This document shows, in pieces, positions 11,101 through 22,545 of a stretch of DNA of 64,000 bases. Within the stretch, counting starts at the first letter, position 1, and every line of letters begins with the position of its first letter. The notes below the pieces were generated by a model, which was not told the origin of the DNA, did not search any database, and saw only the letters and a program-made list of their open reading frames with translations. Made by a program: the position numbers and the translations under genes. Source of the stretch: Prorocentrum cordatum (taxonomy: Eukaryota; Sar; Dinophyceae; Prorocentrales; Prorocentraceae); contig CAUYUJ010002747.1 of assembly GCA_963575745.1 (NCBI GenBank), positions 248,001-312,000 of the forward strand. Direction: 5' to 3'.

Positions 11101-11689
11101 GTGCTCAGCTTTCACGTGGGGGCCTGGACATAGGTCCAGGCCCGATTCAACAGACGTTGAATTGAGAGTGAGACAATATGTAGACCAAAAAACAAACAAA
11201 GAGTGCGACTAAACACAGCGGGTCATCACATTCACGCACATGGGTGTACGCAGAACGAACTTAAGCAACACAGCGTCGACACACATCCACTTATGCACGC
11301 ATCATCAAGTAAAGCCCTCCGTGTGTTAGGTGCGATCAAAACTATGGCGACATGTGGGCCACGCGGCCAGTAAGAGGCCCACTAGTGTTACTCTTGCCTG
11401 CCCCCCCAACACTCCAGAGATCAACCGAGGTTTCTTCTTGGGAGGGTTGCGCGCCTACGTGGGCAGCGTGCTTACTGGGGTGCTTAGTTTATGCGTACTT
11501 TACGTCATCACTGCCAAAGTTACGTGACTTACTTTATTGCTATATTAATGTTTCTGGGTTTTGAGGGCTGTGGTAGCCCCCCCTGATCGCAACTCTAGGA
11601 ATGCCGGGACGGTCGGTCGGTGGTCAACAGCTGCAAACCGCCCGCTCTACATGTCGGGTGCGTTGGCATCAGCGTTCCCAGACCTCCTC
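11101..11689. other. Intergenic, no gene seen
   Basis: Somewhat AT-richer DNA downstream of the first gene. Contains no protein-like frame; likely 3' UTR and spacer. No polyadenylation signal is assigned. Confidence 0.5.
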
Positions 11690-11860
11690 GGGCCGTGACG
11701 TATGCACGACGGAAGGTCGTTCGCAAATGTTTGCCCCCTGGGGGCCCTTATTGGCCCTCGGGAGCGCCAAGAAAGGACCCATGACGAGAAGCCTGTCCCA
11801 GGGAATGGGTCGAGACTTCTGGGGTCGACGTCACAGGGGGGGGATCAGGCTCAGGGGGGG
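11690..11860 (+). repeat. Dispersed ~170-bp repeat, copy 1
   Basis: Shares blocks in the same order with the copies at 34,390 and 36,490: a stretch ending TTTGCC..GGGGGCCC, then GACGAGAAGCCTGTCCCAGG, then GGGTCGAGACTTCTGGGGTCGACG. The 5' part is more diverged than in the other copies. Confidence 0.6.
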
Positions 11861-11869
11861 TGCATCGAC

Positions 11870-11990
11870 CCCGAAGCGGCCATGCATCGCCGATGATTGG
11901 GGGCTCGAGGGCCCTGACCGCCCAGGAGCGTGCGGTTTCGCTATCGGCTTGTCGGCGATATGTCGCCGATTCCAGGTCAAATTCCCCCCC
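11870..11990 (+). repeat. TCGGCGAT-type repeat, first copy
   Basis: Contains TGCGGTTTCGCTATCGGC, then TCGGCGATATGTCGCCGATT and a C run. A close relative with the same order of blocks lies at 36,850-36,985 immediately upstream of the LINE. Confidence 0.6.
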
Positions 11991-12480
11991 CCCCTTCGGC
12001 CCCCTCGAGGCGGTCCCCCTAGCGTTGTCCCTCAATGACTCGGGAGTGATGCGAGTGTCGATGACACGCGCGTCGTCGTTCAGACTGTGCGTGTTGCTCG
12101 CTCGCTCCTTGCGTAGCACTTTTTTGCTTGCTTCAGGATTTTCGTGGCGCGCGAGGGGGGGGAGTGAGAAGGGCAAGGCCTGCTCTAACGGAGGCGGGGC
12201 TCCCAAGAAGCCCTCGGGCCTTTGATAAGTTGTTTGTGTCTTCCGGGATGTCTTAGGGAACTTCTCAGAAGGCCAGGGGGACTTCCGAGCCTGCTGAGAA
12301 GGTCGTCTCCTTCTCGCTTCCCCTCAAGGCTCGCCGCCGAGGACTGCCGCGGCGATGGGGCCGTCCGACCGGCGTGGCAGCGGCGCGTCCCTGTTTTTGC
12401 TGCCAGAACGACTGCGGGCCCTGGCCCGCCCGGGGCGGCCCCCGCTTGACCGACCGATCCCATCCTGGGGCGGGCCCCCC
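11991..12480. other. No gene seen
   Basis: GC-rich unique sequence; open frames on both strands overlap and none looks like a protein. Confidence 0.4.
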
Positions 12481-12650
12481 CGAGGGGGGGAGGAGGCGGA
12501 GGATGGGGGGGGAGGGGGAGAAAGGAGAGAGGAGAGGAGAGAGGAGAGAGGAGAAGGGAGAGAGGAGAGAGGAGAGAGGAGGGAGGAGGGAGGAGGGAGG
12601 AGGGAGGAGGGAGGAGGGAGGAGGGGGGAGGAGGGGGAGGAGGAATTGTG
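12481..12650 (+). repeat. GAGAGGAGA/GGAGG purine tract
   Basis: Nearly pure A and G on the + strand over about 170 bases, with GAGAGGAGAGAGGA units giving way to GGGAGGA units. Confidence 0.85.
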
Positions 12651-13643
12651 ACTTGCGCAGCTGCTTACAGGCCGCCCTGCAAGGAAACGGAGAACACACG
12701 TGCGAAGTACGAGGGCCTAGGTTTCGCCATCTGCTTGTTACAATACGTTTGAACTACGGTTTGCGCGCGCGCGATTGTTGTAGGACTACCCGTAGTTCTC
12801 GCGCGAATACGACGCGCATCGCGAATTCCAGCTTCGGAACCAAACACACGCGATTCGAGGGGGAGGTTGGAGGAGGAGTTTATACATGACGGGGTTGGCA
12901 ATGATAAAGTGAGAAGAAGGAGGTGGGGAATTTCGTTTCAGATTGGTCTGGGGGTGGGGCGAACGTCGGGACCTTCTCATATGGGTTCCGCGCTGCGGAC
13001 GTACCCACATCTTGCCATGTTTGCATACGCCCCCTGCCACTTGCCCCGACGTCGCCCACTTCTTTAGGTGTGACCCAGCAACATCAGCCCACTTGCGTGT
13101 TGGATGCGCCTCGCTGGTTGTTTATGCCCGCGCGCGCGTGCACGTGAAGGAGGGGGGACATGTTTGGATTTGTGTTTGACAGATGGTTGATGTTCGTCTC
13201 TGGGGGGCGTTGGGGCGCAGACGTAAGAGCTTGGATTGCGTAGCGCTCAAAGAGAAATGCAGGTTCAGTTGCGCTGCATTCGCTACACTGAGCGAACACA
13301 AAGCGAATATCACTCGATTTGTTTTGGGGTGCCTGTGGGTGTGATTTCGTATTGATTTCGGCTCGCATCTGTCTGCTCGGCTTCTTTCTCCCACCCGGAC
13401 TCCTCATGCAGTTTGTTTCAGCTGTGATTCGGATGCCCTGGGGTTGGCCGTCGCCGCCAGGGAACGAAAGCGACCCATGCGGATGGGGTGCAATTATTGC
13501 GGCCGCAGGGTTGTCATGTGAGGATGCGACAGGAAGTGTTCCTACTCGTGGTGGCGCGCCAACTGCTGCAGGATGTCCAGCTGGGCAGGTAGGGGCCCCA
13601 TCGCGCTGTCGACGGGGACAGCGCGGTCACTATAGGGGACGGC
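12651..13643. other. No supported gene
   Basis: Mixed sequence with short frames only. A pyrimidine-rich stretch near 13376-13405 precedes the candidate exon that follows. Confidence 0.35.
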
Positions 13644-14099
13644 TTGAGTGCAGAGGCCATCGCTTCAGCGCCAGATTTCGACAGCTGGGTTTTCAGATGC
13701 TCGGCATTGCGCGCGCCCCCGTGGTGCTCGCACCAGGTCGACGACATGAGCTGCCAAGTCAGCTTTCATGGTTTGCCGACGGACACTGGCGTGCCTGCTA
13801 AAGCAATCATGCCGCTCGAGCTGGGGAGGGCCGCTGAGATTGCTCATGCAACGGCTCGTGAGAATGCTGGTGACGAGTCGTGTGCCGACAACGGTGTCAC
13901 GACAGTTATTGAAGACATTTTTCGGCACCATCGTCCCATTGAGTCGTTCGCATATCAGGCAAGATGGACCCATATGGAGACCATGTGCAATGGTTTGACT
14001 GAGCAGCGCATTGGCATCTTTGGCGCTGCCCTCGAGCGGCGGGCTGCGTTTTTTCCCTACCTAGGCTCTGCCTGGAAGGGTTCTTACTGTGTTAGCTAA
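13644..14099 (+). CDS. Possible 3' exon, unrecognised
   Basis: The frame runs about 151 codons to a TAA at 14097 and has mixed, protein-like composition, including SAPDFDSWVFRCSALRAPP near the start and RHHRPIESFAYQARWTHMET near the end. No family is recognised. The upstream part (13,430-13,640) may belong to the same gene in another phase. The codon pattern is less GC-biased than in the first gene, so an old retroelement fragment is an alternative. Confidence 0.3.
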   Translation: MSAEAIASAPDFDSWVFRCSALRAPPWCSHQVDDMSCQVSFHGLPTDTGVPAKAIMPLELGRAAEIAHATARENAGDESCADNGVTTVIEDIFRHHRPIESFAYQARWTHMETMCNGLTEQRIGIFGAALERRAAFFPYLGSAWKGSYCVS

Positions 14100-14171
14100 A
14101 GAGGCTGGGCAATGGAAACCGCCCCGGGCGGTTCCCCCAGTCCCCGCCCCGTGGTTCGCCCAGTCCCCTGG

Positions 14172-15308
14172 GAGCTTTAGCCTTAGCTTTAGCTTAGCTT
14201 TAGCTTTAGCTTTAGCTTTAGCTTTAGCTTTAGCCTAGCTTCAGCTTAGCTTTAGCTTAGTGTTAGTTTAGCTTAAGCTTAGCATTAGCTTAGCTTCAGC
14301 TTAGTGTTAGCTTAGCTTCAGCTTAGTGCTAGCTTAGCTTTAGCTTAGCTTCAGCTTAGATTTAGCTTTAGCTTTAGCTTTAGCTGAGCTTTAGTTTCGC
14401 TTCAGCTTAGTGTTAGCTTAGCTTTAGCTTAGCTGTAGCTTAGCTTCAGCTTAGCTTCAGCTTAGCTTCAGCTTAGCTTCAGCTTAGCTATAGCTTAGCT
14501 TTAGCTTAGCCTTAGCTTAGCTTCAGCTTAGCTTTGGCTTAGCTGTAGCTTAGCTTTAGCTTAGTTTTAGCTTAGCTTTAGCTTAGCTTTAGCTTTAGCT
14601 TAGCTTTAGCTTAGCTTTAGCTTAGCTTTAGCTTAGCTTCAGCTTAGCTTCAGCTTAGCTTTAACTTAGCTTTAGCTCAGCCTTAGCTTAGCCTTAGCTT
14701 AGCTTTCGCTTGGCTTCAGCTTAGCTTCAGCTTAGCTTCAGGTTAGTGTTAGATTAGCTTCAGCTTAGTGTTCGCTTAGCTTCAGCTTAGTGTTAGCTCA
14801 GCCTCAGCTTAGTGTTAGATTAGCTCTTAGCTTTAGCTCAGCTTTAGCTTAGCTTTAGCTTAGCTTTAGCTTTAGCTTCAGCTTTGCTTTAGCTTCGCCT
14901 TAGCTTCGCTTCAGCTTAGCATTAGCTTAGCTTTGGCTTAGTTGTAGCTTAGCTTTAGCTTAGCTTTAGCTTAGCTTTAGCTTAGCTTTAGCTTAGCTTC
15001 AGCTTAGCTTCAGCTTAGCTTTATTTTAGCTTTAGCCTAGCCTTAGCTTAGCTTTCGCTTAGCTTCAGCTTAGCTTCAGCTTAGCTTCAGATCAGTTTTT
15101 TTCTTAGCTTTATCTTAGCTTTCGCTTAGCTTCATCTTAGCTTTAGCTTAGCTTTAGCTTTCGCTTTCGCTTAGCTTTAGCTTAGCTTTAGCTTAGCTTT
15201 AGCTTAGCTTCAGTTTAGCTTCAGCTTAGCTTTAGCTTAGTTTTAGCTTTAGCTTAGATTTAGCTTAGATTTATCTTAGCTTCGGCTTTAGCTCTAGCTT
15301 AGCTTTAC
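14172..15308 (+). repeat. TTTAGC/TTAGC satellite array
   Basis: About 1.1 kb of degenerate tandem units, chiefly GCTTTA, GCTTAGCTTTA and GCTTAGCTTCA, with periods of 6 and 11 bases. AGCT recurs every 5-6 or 11 bases. Variants (GTGTTAG, TTTCGC, TTTGGC) are scattered rather than clustered. No coding frame is expected. The unit resembles, but is not, the TTTAGGG telomere repeat. Confidence 0.95.
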
Positions 15309-15885
15309 TGTTACTACGAATGCTTCTTTCCTAGGGGCTCCAACTCCGAGGTAGGGTCGCACTGGGATAATTTGTTGTAATCCAGCAGTGGTTCGTATGG
15401 AACACAAATCCAATACCCTAGTGAAAGTTCTGCATGCGCGCCGAAGATTTGCCATGCTGATTCGCCGTGCACATTCTTATGTTTTAAGGCCCTTCGACTT
15501 TGCATGCGGGCATCAGTTGACGCAGTATGGGACAGGGGAAGGCTACCGCGCATGCTTGGCACACTCGCATTGCACATACATGGTGGGATCTCCAGGAGGT
15601 TCGAGACGTGTCAGAGGTTGCCGATGACCGATGGGGACGGCTCAGTGGAAAAGGCGGAGAGGCGCGCTGATCGGCCGTCGCCGAGAGCCTAATGCCTAGC
15701 CCGCGGAACAGCCAACACGTCCAACGAGGTTTTCAGGGCGCGGTTTTCAGGCCGTGGGGGGTTTTCAGGCCGCGGCCGCGGGCATTCGTCTGATGGGGGC
15801 ACAACGCTGTGAATGTTTTCAGGTCGCATCTGAATCGCTACAGTGAGACACAAATATTGGTTTTCAAACAGAACGAGGGCCCGCC
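15309..15885. other. No gene seen
   Basis: Unique sequence between two arrays; short frames only. Confidence 0.4.
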
Positions 15886-16230
15886 CCCCTTCCCCCCCCC
15901 CCCCCCCCCACCAACCCACACGCACGCACGCACGCGCACGCGCGCGCGCACGCGCGCACACGCACGCACACACACGCACCCACGCACACACACACACACA
16001 CACGCACACACACACGCAAACACACACAAACACACACGCAAACACACACGCACCCACGCACACACACACACACGCACCCACGCACCCACGCACCCACGCA
16101 CACGCACACGCACGCACACGCACACGCACGCGCACACGCGCACGCACACCCACACGCACACGCGCACACACACACACACACTCTCTTTCTCTCTCGCACG
16201 CACACGTACACGCACGCACGCGCACACACA
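15886..16230 (+). repeat. C run followed by (CA)n/(CACG)n microsatellite
   Basis: A C run at about 15892-15909 leads into a CACA, CACG and CGCACGCA array of about 310 bases, ending near 16230 with a short CTCTCTTT insert. Alternating purine-pyrimidine sequence of this kind favours Z-DNA. Confidence 0.95.
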
Positions 16231-17329
16231 CGCGCCATTAACTTCGGGGCGAACACGCGGCAGGAGGTCAAGTATTTCGGCGCGTTGTATTGCGCGAAGT
16301 GCGGGGCCTGAGCGAGCAGCGCCGATTTGAACGCGCGCGCCCGCTGGAGGGGGGCTGCATGTGGGCGGGGGCGGGGGCGGGGGGGGGGGCGCGCGCCGCG
16401 CGTTCGCGATCAAGAGGGCCGCGGCCTCGGTTGCTTCTCTGGCTATCGATCGCAGGCGCTCGGGCTGAGGGGGCGGGGCGGATGGCGGGGGGGATTTCGA
16501 GGGGTGGGGGGCGCGGCGAGGTTCAGAGTGGAGGGAACTGCGGCCTCCGGGCCGAAGGCGGCGACCGCGGCGGCGCGAGGGCCCCCCACCCTTCCCCCCG
16601 CAGCTGGTCGAGGTCTCGCGCGGGCCCCCGCCGCGCATTTCGAGGGCCCTCGAGGGCTCTCGGGCACGGGCAAGGGTCGCGCCCTCTGGGGGCCCTCTCG
16701 GGAGGGTTCCGAGATGGCCCACTCGAGGGCCCCGAGAGGGTGGTTCAATGCTGCCCAACTGGGCCCAGCGACGCCGCCTGGGGGGCGTCGCCAGGGGGGG
16801 GGGGGGCGTCGCCCGACGCGCTTTTCAATTTTGCTCCTTAGAGGGAAAGGCGCCCAGACGAGCCGCTGAGCGCCCGGCGAGGATGTCCAGGGCGCGTCTG
16901 TGAGGGGGAACTCAAAGTGCATTTCTTAAGAGGCGTTCAATGACTGCTCCAAGAAGCCCCACGAGGCTCCCAGAACTGCTCGCCCCTCCAAACAACACAG
17001 ACCTCGTAGACATATTCCCCAGCTGTTTCCGATGGCTGCCCCGAGAGCTTCCGGGGGCCCGCGAGAACCAGACCAGCGGAATTAGGAAACATAAGAAAAC
17101 ATTGGAGGGATCTTCATTTCGAAGCCAGATTGTGCCTTTCTTGTGCGCCTTGTTCTGGGTTGCGTTGGCGCCCTCTTGTGCCCCTCCTTAGACCTCCTCG
17201 AGGATGTGTTGGCGCCCTGTGGATCGTCTGTGGGCGGCCGCGTCGGGGCTTGCCTTGGGGGGCACCATGCATCTCTGGGGCCTTGCTTGGGGTGCCTCTT
17301 GGAGGCGTTCTGGGAATCCCCGCCCCGCC
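16231..17329. other. No supported gene
   Basis: Very GC-rich; every phase on both strands is open for long stretches with Arg/Gly/Pro-rich products, so openness carries no weight. Short G runs near 16380 and 16796. Confidence 0.35.
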
Positions 17330-17344
17330 CGTTTGCCCTCCGGC

Positions 17345-17621
17345 ATGGGTTTCGGCGACCGCGGCTACAAGGATTGCCGCGACTTCCGTTTCGCGACGCC
17401 CGCGAAGTTGCGGTCCGAGCACGACGCGGGGTCCGAAGGGCCCTCGGCCGCGGCCCGCGCGGCCGAGGCCCGCGCGGCCGAGGCCGCGGAGCAGGAAGAG
17501 CAGCTTGCCCCCCCGCCCCGACGCATCGCCTTCTGCTGGGCCCGCTAATGGGAATGCCGCGGCGGCGGCCCCGCAGCGCCCGCAGTCGCCCTCGGACTCT
17601 GTCCAGTCGGACTCGGACTGA
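17345..17621 (+). CDS. Candidate exon(s), unrecognised
   Basis: From the ATG at 17345 the phase reads MGFGDRGYKDCRDFRFAT and then an Ala/Glu-rich helix-like stretch, stopping at 17546. The next phase ends with a Ser/Pro tail (PQRPQSPSDSVQSDSD) and a TGA at 17619. A splice between the two phases would give a plausible C-terminus. The long open frame on the opposite strand over the same bases is Arg/Pro-rich and taken as a shadow. Confidence 0.3.
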
Positions 17622-18228
17622 CGAGGGCGGCCCGCGGCCCCCAGCTCTCGCGGCGAGGTAGAGGGGCGGGGGCGGGGGCAGGGGGCGGGGCCCCCAGGAG
17701 GGCCCCAGGAGTACTGCACGGCCGCGCCATGCTCTCTGGCCGCAGTCGAGATCTTCTCGGGGCCCTCTTGGGCCGCCCTCGGGGCCCCCAGGGCCCCGGA
17801 GTTGCCAGTAAACGGCCCCGGAGCGGCCCGAGTGAACCTCGGGGGGGCCCCGAGGCAGGGTCGAGGGCCCCACCTTGCCTTTTTCCTGCCGGGCCACGGC
17901 AGCCAGTCCACAGTCCACTCGGCGCGGGTAGTCAGCGCTGCCGTCGCAGCCAGACTCTGCCTCCTCTGTCACGCTGGTGGTTCTTTTTGTTGGCATATCG
18001 TGCAAATCTGGGCTCGGTTCGGGCGCCAGGGTGCAGGGGCATCTGGGGGCATGCGGGCCAGCGCCAGGTGCTTGATTGCACGTCTCCAGTGCAGATGCGC
18101 CCGTCGCCGACAGCGCGACATGTCGGCTGGCCTGTGGCAGTTTAAGTAGCCGAGGCGATTCGCGCCACTTGGCATTGCAATTCCAGTCACCCTTTTCGTA
18201 CTCATCCTCATCCTTTCCTGACTCCCAG

Positions 18229-18520
18229 GCCCAGACTGCGCTTGCGGCTGGGGTGGCGCCGGCGCTGGGGGCCGGGCGCCCAGGCACCCTGGCGCCCAGT
18301 GGGCGCAGTCGTCCGTCCGCCCGTCGTCGCCCACCCCCTTCGCCTCGCCGCGCGCCGCAGGCGGCTCCGACGGCGCCTCGGCCGCAGTGGTGCGCGCGGT
18401 CTCCGCGGAGATGACGACGCTGCTCGACGCTCCGCGATTGTCTTTTTGTTCTTGGGGGGCATGGGTCAACCGAGCGCCGTCTAGCCAGACGCAACCTGAA
18501 GAGGGCTGGTCCTAGGCCGG
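18229..18520 (+). CDS. Candidate internal exon, unrecognised
   Basis: A strong pyrimidine tract ends CTCCCAG at 18228, followed by GC, the AG|G pattern seen at other acceptors here. One + phase then reads SSVRPSSPTPFASPRAAGG and AVVRAVSAEMTTLLDAP with G/C-ending codons, stopping at about 18514. The opposite strand starts MPPKNKKTIAERR at 18462, also plausible as an N-terminus; the acceptor-like tract tips the choice to +. Confidence 0.3.
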
Positions 18521-19503
18521 TTGCGATCGCAAGCCAGTTTGCGGAATTTGCCGCGCGGGTTGCCCCGCATCTGTCGTCGCGTCGTCGTTGTCGCCGTCGG
18601 CATTCCGTCCCGCCAAGTCCCTGCGCTCTCCTCGACCTACCCGAGCGCGGCCTTTGGCGTTGCGGGCCCCGCTTCGCCCGCCTTCTCCTCGGCGCAGCCC
18701 CCCCCCGCTCCTCGGCGCGAGGCGGTAGCGGCGAAATGGGGGCGCCGTTGGCTGCGCGGCCCCATGCGGCGTAGGGCGCCAGCAGTGAGTGCTCGGCTGC
18801 GCGAGAGTTTCTGCGGCACGGGAGGTCGAACAGTGTTCCGCCCGTCCGTCGCCTGACCGACCGTGGATTTGGGGTTGGGGGTTTGCGACCCGTTTCCCGT
18901 TGTGGTGGCTGACTTGCAGTTGACAGTTCCAGACAGCTCGCCTCCTGGGGCCCGCCGCTCGACGTCCGACGTCCGCTGCCGTCCACATTTATTCAAGCAG
19001 AGGTCAACTTGTTGATCATTTCCGATTCCATGTATTCCGGTGGACCCCCCCCCCAAAAAAAAGAGTTCAATCGACCCCCACCTAGCCTTCCTGGCTGCGA
19101 TTGCGGCCATGATCCAGCGCGTGGCGGAGCCAGACTGGGGGGCCCGTCGGTCTAGCGCTGCGTCGGGGCCACCCTTTCCTGGCCTTCCGCCCACCCCGAG
19201 ATTGGGGGCGGTGGCGGGGTGGGGGTGGGTGGGGTGGGGGGGGGGTCGGGCCGATGGGGCAGAAGTACGAGCGAGAATGGGGGGGGGGAAGATGGGGGGG
19301 GCGACGGCGGAAGGATGGGCGCACCCATCGCATTATCACCATAAAACCGCAGAGAACCTCGAGAAATCAGGACACCATGAAATTAGAAACTTCTCCGCCG
19401 CTCGCGCGGCGGCGGATGCGGTGTCTCGAGCAGCGGGGCAGCGAGGTGCGCTGTGCCAGGCCCAGCGTCGTCGACGACTCAACCTCTCTCGAGGCTGGCG
19501 CAG
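18521..19503. other. Ambiguous GC-rich stretch
   Basis: A short + phase near 18525-18575 reads ASQFAEFAARVAPHL and could be an exon. The rest, including a C8/A8 junction at 19047-19062 and a G-rich patch at 19200-19310, shows nothing coding. Confidence 0.3.
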
Positions 19504-20069
19504 ATGCCCGCTGAATTCGTCGGCGGCGGGAACGCTGGCGGCGGCGGCTTCCGCGGCGCGGGCAATGGCGGTAGCAGCATGCCTGTCGCTCGCATTCAGC
19601 AGCAGGCTTGGGCGGAGGTTCAGCATTTCTTCGCGCGCGTGCATCGGCGGCTTCAGCAGCATCGCGATCATGTTGTTCAGGCTGCTCAGAGGCGGCAGCC
19701 TCGACCTCAGTTGCCAGTGGCGATGGCGGCCGATCTCTCGCGCGGCGGATGCGATGGGGGCCGCGGCGGCCACCGCGACATCGGCGGCATGGGCGGCGTG
19801 GGCGCGGGCGAGGGCGGCGGCGGCAGCGGCGACGGTGACGCCTCCAACTTCAGCACTGCGGTCTCAGTTTGCGCAGCCCCAATGCCCCCCAGACTCCCCA
19901 CTCTGTGGGGCCGCCGTCGGCTCCGACCCCGACGCGGCCCATGGCGCCTCCGCCCAGCCCTCTTCGCGCCCTCGCCACTTCTCCCGAAGGCCACTGGGGG
20001 GGGGGGCAGTTGATGGGGCCGCCTGGCCATGTGGGGCCGCCCGAAGCGGCTGGCATCGCACCGTTCTAG
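19504..20069 (+). CDS. Gly/Gln-rich and Pro-rich exon(s), unrecognised
   Basis: From the ATG at 19504 the phase reads MPAEFVGGGNAGGGGFRGAG, then a Gln/Arg helix (IQQQAWAEVQHFFARVHRR), then Gly/Asp-rich sequence to about 19860. Another phase continues Pro-rich (from 19869: MRSPNAPQTPHSVGPP) to a TAG at 20067. Low-complexity Gly and Pro tracts are typical of nuclear RNA-binding proteins, but no RNA-binding domain is visible. Confidence 0.35.
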
Positions 20070-20789
20070 GTGGCCTGGGCAGTCCTGGGCGACGCCGACG
20101 AGGGCGACTCGGCGCCGCGCGGGCTCGCGCTGGACCAGCAGCGGAAAGAGCATATTGAAAAGCTGCAGCTTGTTTCTTCGCCCCACCCCCCTCTTCTCTT
20201 CTCCGTCCCTCCTCGTCGCTCCTCCTGGCCCCGCCTCCTCCTCCTCCTCCTCCTCCTCCTGGTCCTCTCTCATGCCCCCCCCATTGTCGCTTCGGTCTTG
20301 CCGTCTTGAGGAGAGGTAGCCATGTTCTTGACGGCGTCGCGCGGTTCGAGGAGCTATCTCGGGGCCCCCGCGGGACTGCCTCCACGTGCTCCTGGACGCT
20401 CCCGCGGAAAGATCGGGGTCGCATGCTGCGGCCGTTGAATTTTGACGCGCCACTCGCGCGTTTCGCTGCCCCGCGCGCCCCCCCCCCCCCCCCCCCCTCG
20501 AGGCGCAGGGGGCAGGGGGGGCCCAGCGGGTCCCAGGTCGGCGAGTCTTCCAAGGGCGCGGCCTTCGATTGTCGATTGGGCGGCCACGGCACTTGCGAGG
20601 CGCGCCGCCCTGGCAAGGTCTGCGCCGCCCTTCGGGCGCAGGCGCCCATCGGCGATCCTCCAATGTTGGCATGGTAGCCTGGTACCTCCTCGCGCAGGGC
20701 CCGTCGCCCGATCTGCCCCTGCCCCGCCCAGCCGCCACTTGGGCCTCATCGGGTCGGGCCCTGTTCTCGGGTCGGGTCGCGGGCCCGAG
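20070..20789. other. No clear exon
   Basis: Holds a CTC-rich tract at 20216-20262 and a C run at 20478-20499; frames are open but low-complexity. Confidence 0.35.
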
Positions 20790-21198
20790 TGTCTGCTTGG
20801 ACGTTGCGTCGTTGCCGTCTGCCCCCTTGTTCGCGAAGGACTACGCGTTGCCGCGGAACGCCGCGCAGCCATTCTTCCGCGACGGCGATCAGCCCCCCAT
20901 CAGGCACCCGCTTAATCAGCGGCGCCAGTCGGGGACCGTGGGGCACTGCAAGAAGTTGATTCTGAAGCAGGGTGTCTTTTGGTTTGAGATGGCGGGCGAT
21001 ATTGCTGCCCAGCCCACTTGCCTTGACCTCATCAAGGAGATCCTGAAGGTGCTCGGCGGGGGCACCTGGCTGGACTCGTGCAACGGCGCGATCAAGGGCG
21101 CCCCGAAGAACGAGCAGGTCCAGCATATGATCAACAACGAGGCGCGCGGGAACGCTCATTGGATCTCGGGAGGGATGGCGCATGTCAGCATCCATTGA
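20790..21198 (+). CDS. Terminal exon, unrecognised
   Basis: Good coding character in one phase: it includes KKLILKQGVFWFEMAGDI, LDLIKEILKVLGGGTWLD and EQVQHMINNEARGNAHW, ending in TGA at 21196. Codons strongly favour G or C at position 3, as in the first gene. No family is recognised. Where the exon begins is unclear. Confidence 0.55.
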
Positions 21199-21782
21199 TA
21201 TTGTGTCTTGCGATTTTAGATGTATCCGCAGCCCCCTATCTTCCTAGTGCCACCTCCTCGTGCTCTGAATGCTGGCGCCCTGGTTTCCCTCGTTCCCAGC
21301 CGCGCCCAGGTGCCCCGCACCCAGCTCCTCAATCCGAGCGAGCCCCCTGGCGCAGTGCACTGGATCGGAGTGCGCTGCAATAAGGTGCCGGCAATCGGCG
21401 GCGACGCGAGCTTCTTCGAGGAGCTGGCAGCAGCATCGGTCAGCGATCCGCAAGCGCGGGGTCGGGGAGGGCGACGAGGGGGGGGGGTCTGCGCGGGGAG
21501 GGCGAGAGGGCCGCCGAAGCTGGAGACGCCGACCCCGGCGAGGATGACGAGGGGGACGCGGAGGGCGACGGTGAAGGCCTGGGGGGGCGGGGCCAACGAT
21601 GGGGGCGCGCCCGCTCCACCCTCTTGTCATCTCCTTCCGACTCCGACTTTCTCTCGCTCCGCACCCCGCCGCCGGGGCGCGTCCTGCCTCGGCCCCGGCG
21701 GCCCCTCGCCTCGTTTTCTTGCAGCGCCCCCGTCGGCTCTGCCCGAGCGCCGCTTGCCCTTTCGCGAGGCGGCGCCAGGGGG

Positions 21783-22010
21783 GCCAGTCAGGTTTTTACA
21801 TTGCGTGGAGCAGTTTCGTCAGGACCACTACGGCGACGTGTTCCAGTCCATGGAGGAGTTCAAGAACGCGAGCATTTTTCGCACGACGGTCGAGGCCATG
21901 GTTGACTGGGAGAAGTTGACCGACTCCTGGGGTGGCTGCGTCGCGCTTGAGGACTCGTCGATGAAGCCGATGCTTGAGCGGCCCGAGTGGCCCGATTTGG
22001 GCTCGGGCCC
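21783..22010 (+). CDS. Candidate exon, unrecognised
   Basis: Phase reads VRFLHCVEQFRQDHYGDVFQ, MEEFKNASIFRTTVEAMVDW and EKLTDSWGG. Coding character fades after about 22,000 where the frame turns into a hydrophobic low-quality tail. The lead-in is Pro/Arg-rich. Confidence 0.5.
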
Positions 22011-22259
22011 TGTCGGTCGGACGGTTGGATTCGTTTGTGTTTCAGATCTAGTGGAGTTTCCGATCGTCTTCGTCGTTCTCGGACCTTCTGGCCCGATGTG
22101 GCTTTAAGCTTTCTGGATGCGGCCCGATCGATCGGATCGGATCGGCGGCGACTTCCATTGGGCCGCGCGCTAGAGCCGCTAGTTGGCAGATGCAAGCGGG
22201 GAGCGTCAGCTGTCTGGTCGCGCCCCGAACCGTTCAAGTCTAGTCAGGTGTTCGGGGTG

Positions 22260-22545
22260 TTGCATGCAGTCTATCGCGGGCTACTTTTCCAAGCCTGTGT
22301 ACAAGGGCGCCGTCAACGAGGCCATGGCCGAGACGTTGGCATGCGCGGTGTCATCAGTCTTCGAGAGGGGAGAGGCTGGTCGCGACAGCTGGGATGCGGC
22401 GGGGGCAAACCACCCAGACAATGACGTGAAGTGGCTCTCCATGCGCGCCAAGGGCTGCATCGTGTTGACGAGGCTTTTCGCCCCCATCGCCACCTCCAAG
22501 GCGTTCAAGGACGCCCTCGGCCCCATCGATGACGGCGGCCAGTCC
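22260..22545 (+). CDS. Candidate exon, unrecognised
   Basis: After GCATGCAG at 22269 the phase reads SIAGYFSKPVYKGAVNEAM, ACAVSSVFERGEAGRDSW, NDVKWLSMRAKGCIVLTRLF and ends near KAFKDALGPIDDGG. A helical, mixed-charge protein of unknown role. Confidence 0.55.

Noticed and set aside
17001-17020. CTCGTAGACATATTCC resembling the leader start
   Set aside because: The second half does not match.
17082-18986. A 634-codon open frame on the - strand
   Set aside because: Product is Arg/Pro/Gly-rich and featureless. The + strand has better exon-like phases and a strong splice acceptor at 18,228. In DNA this GC-rich, stop codons are rare in every phase.
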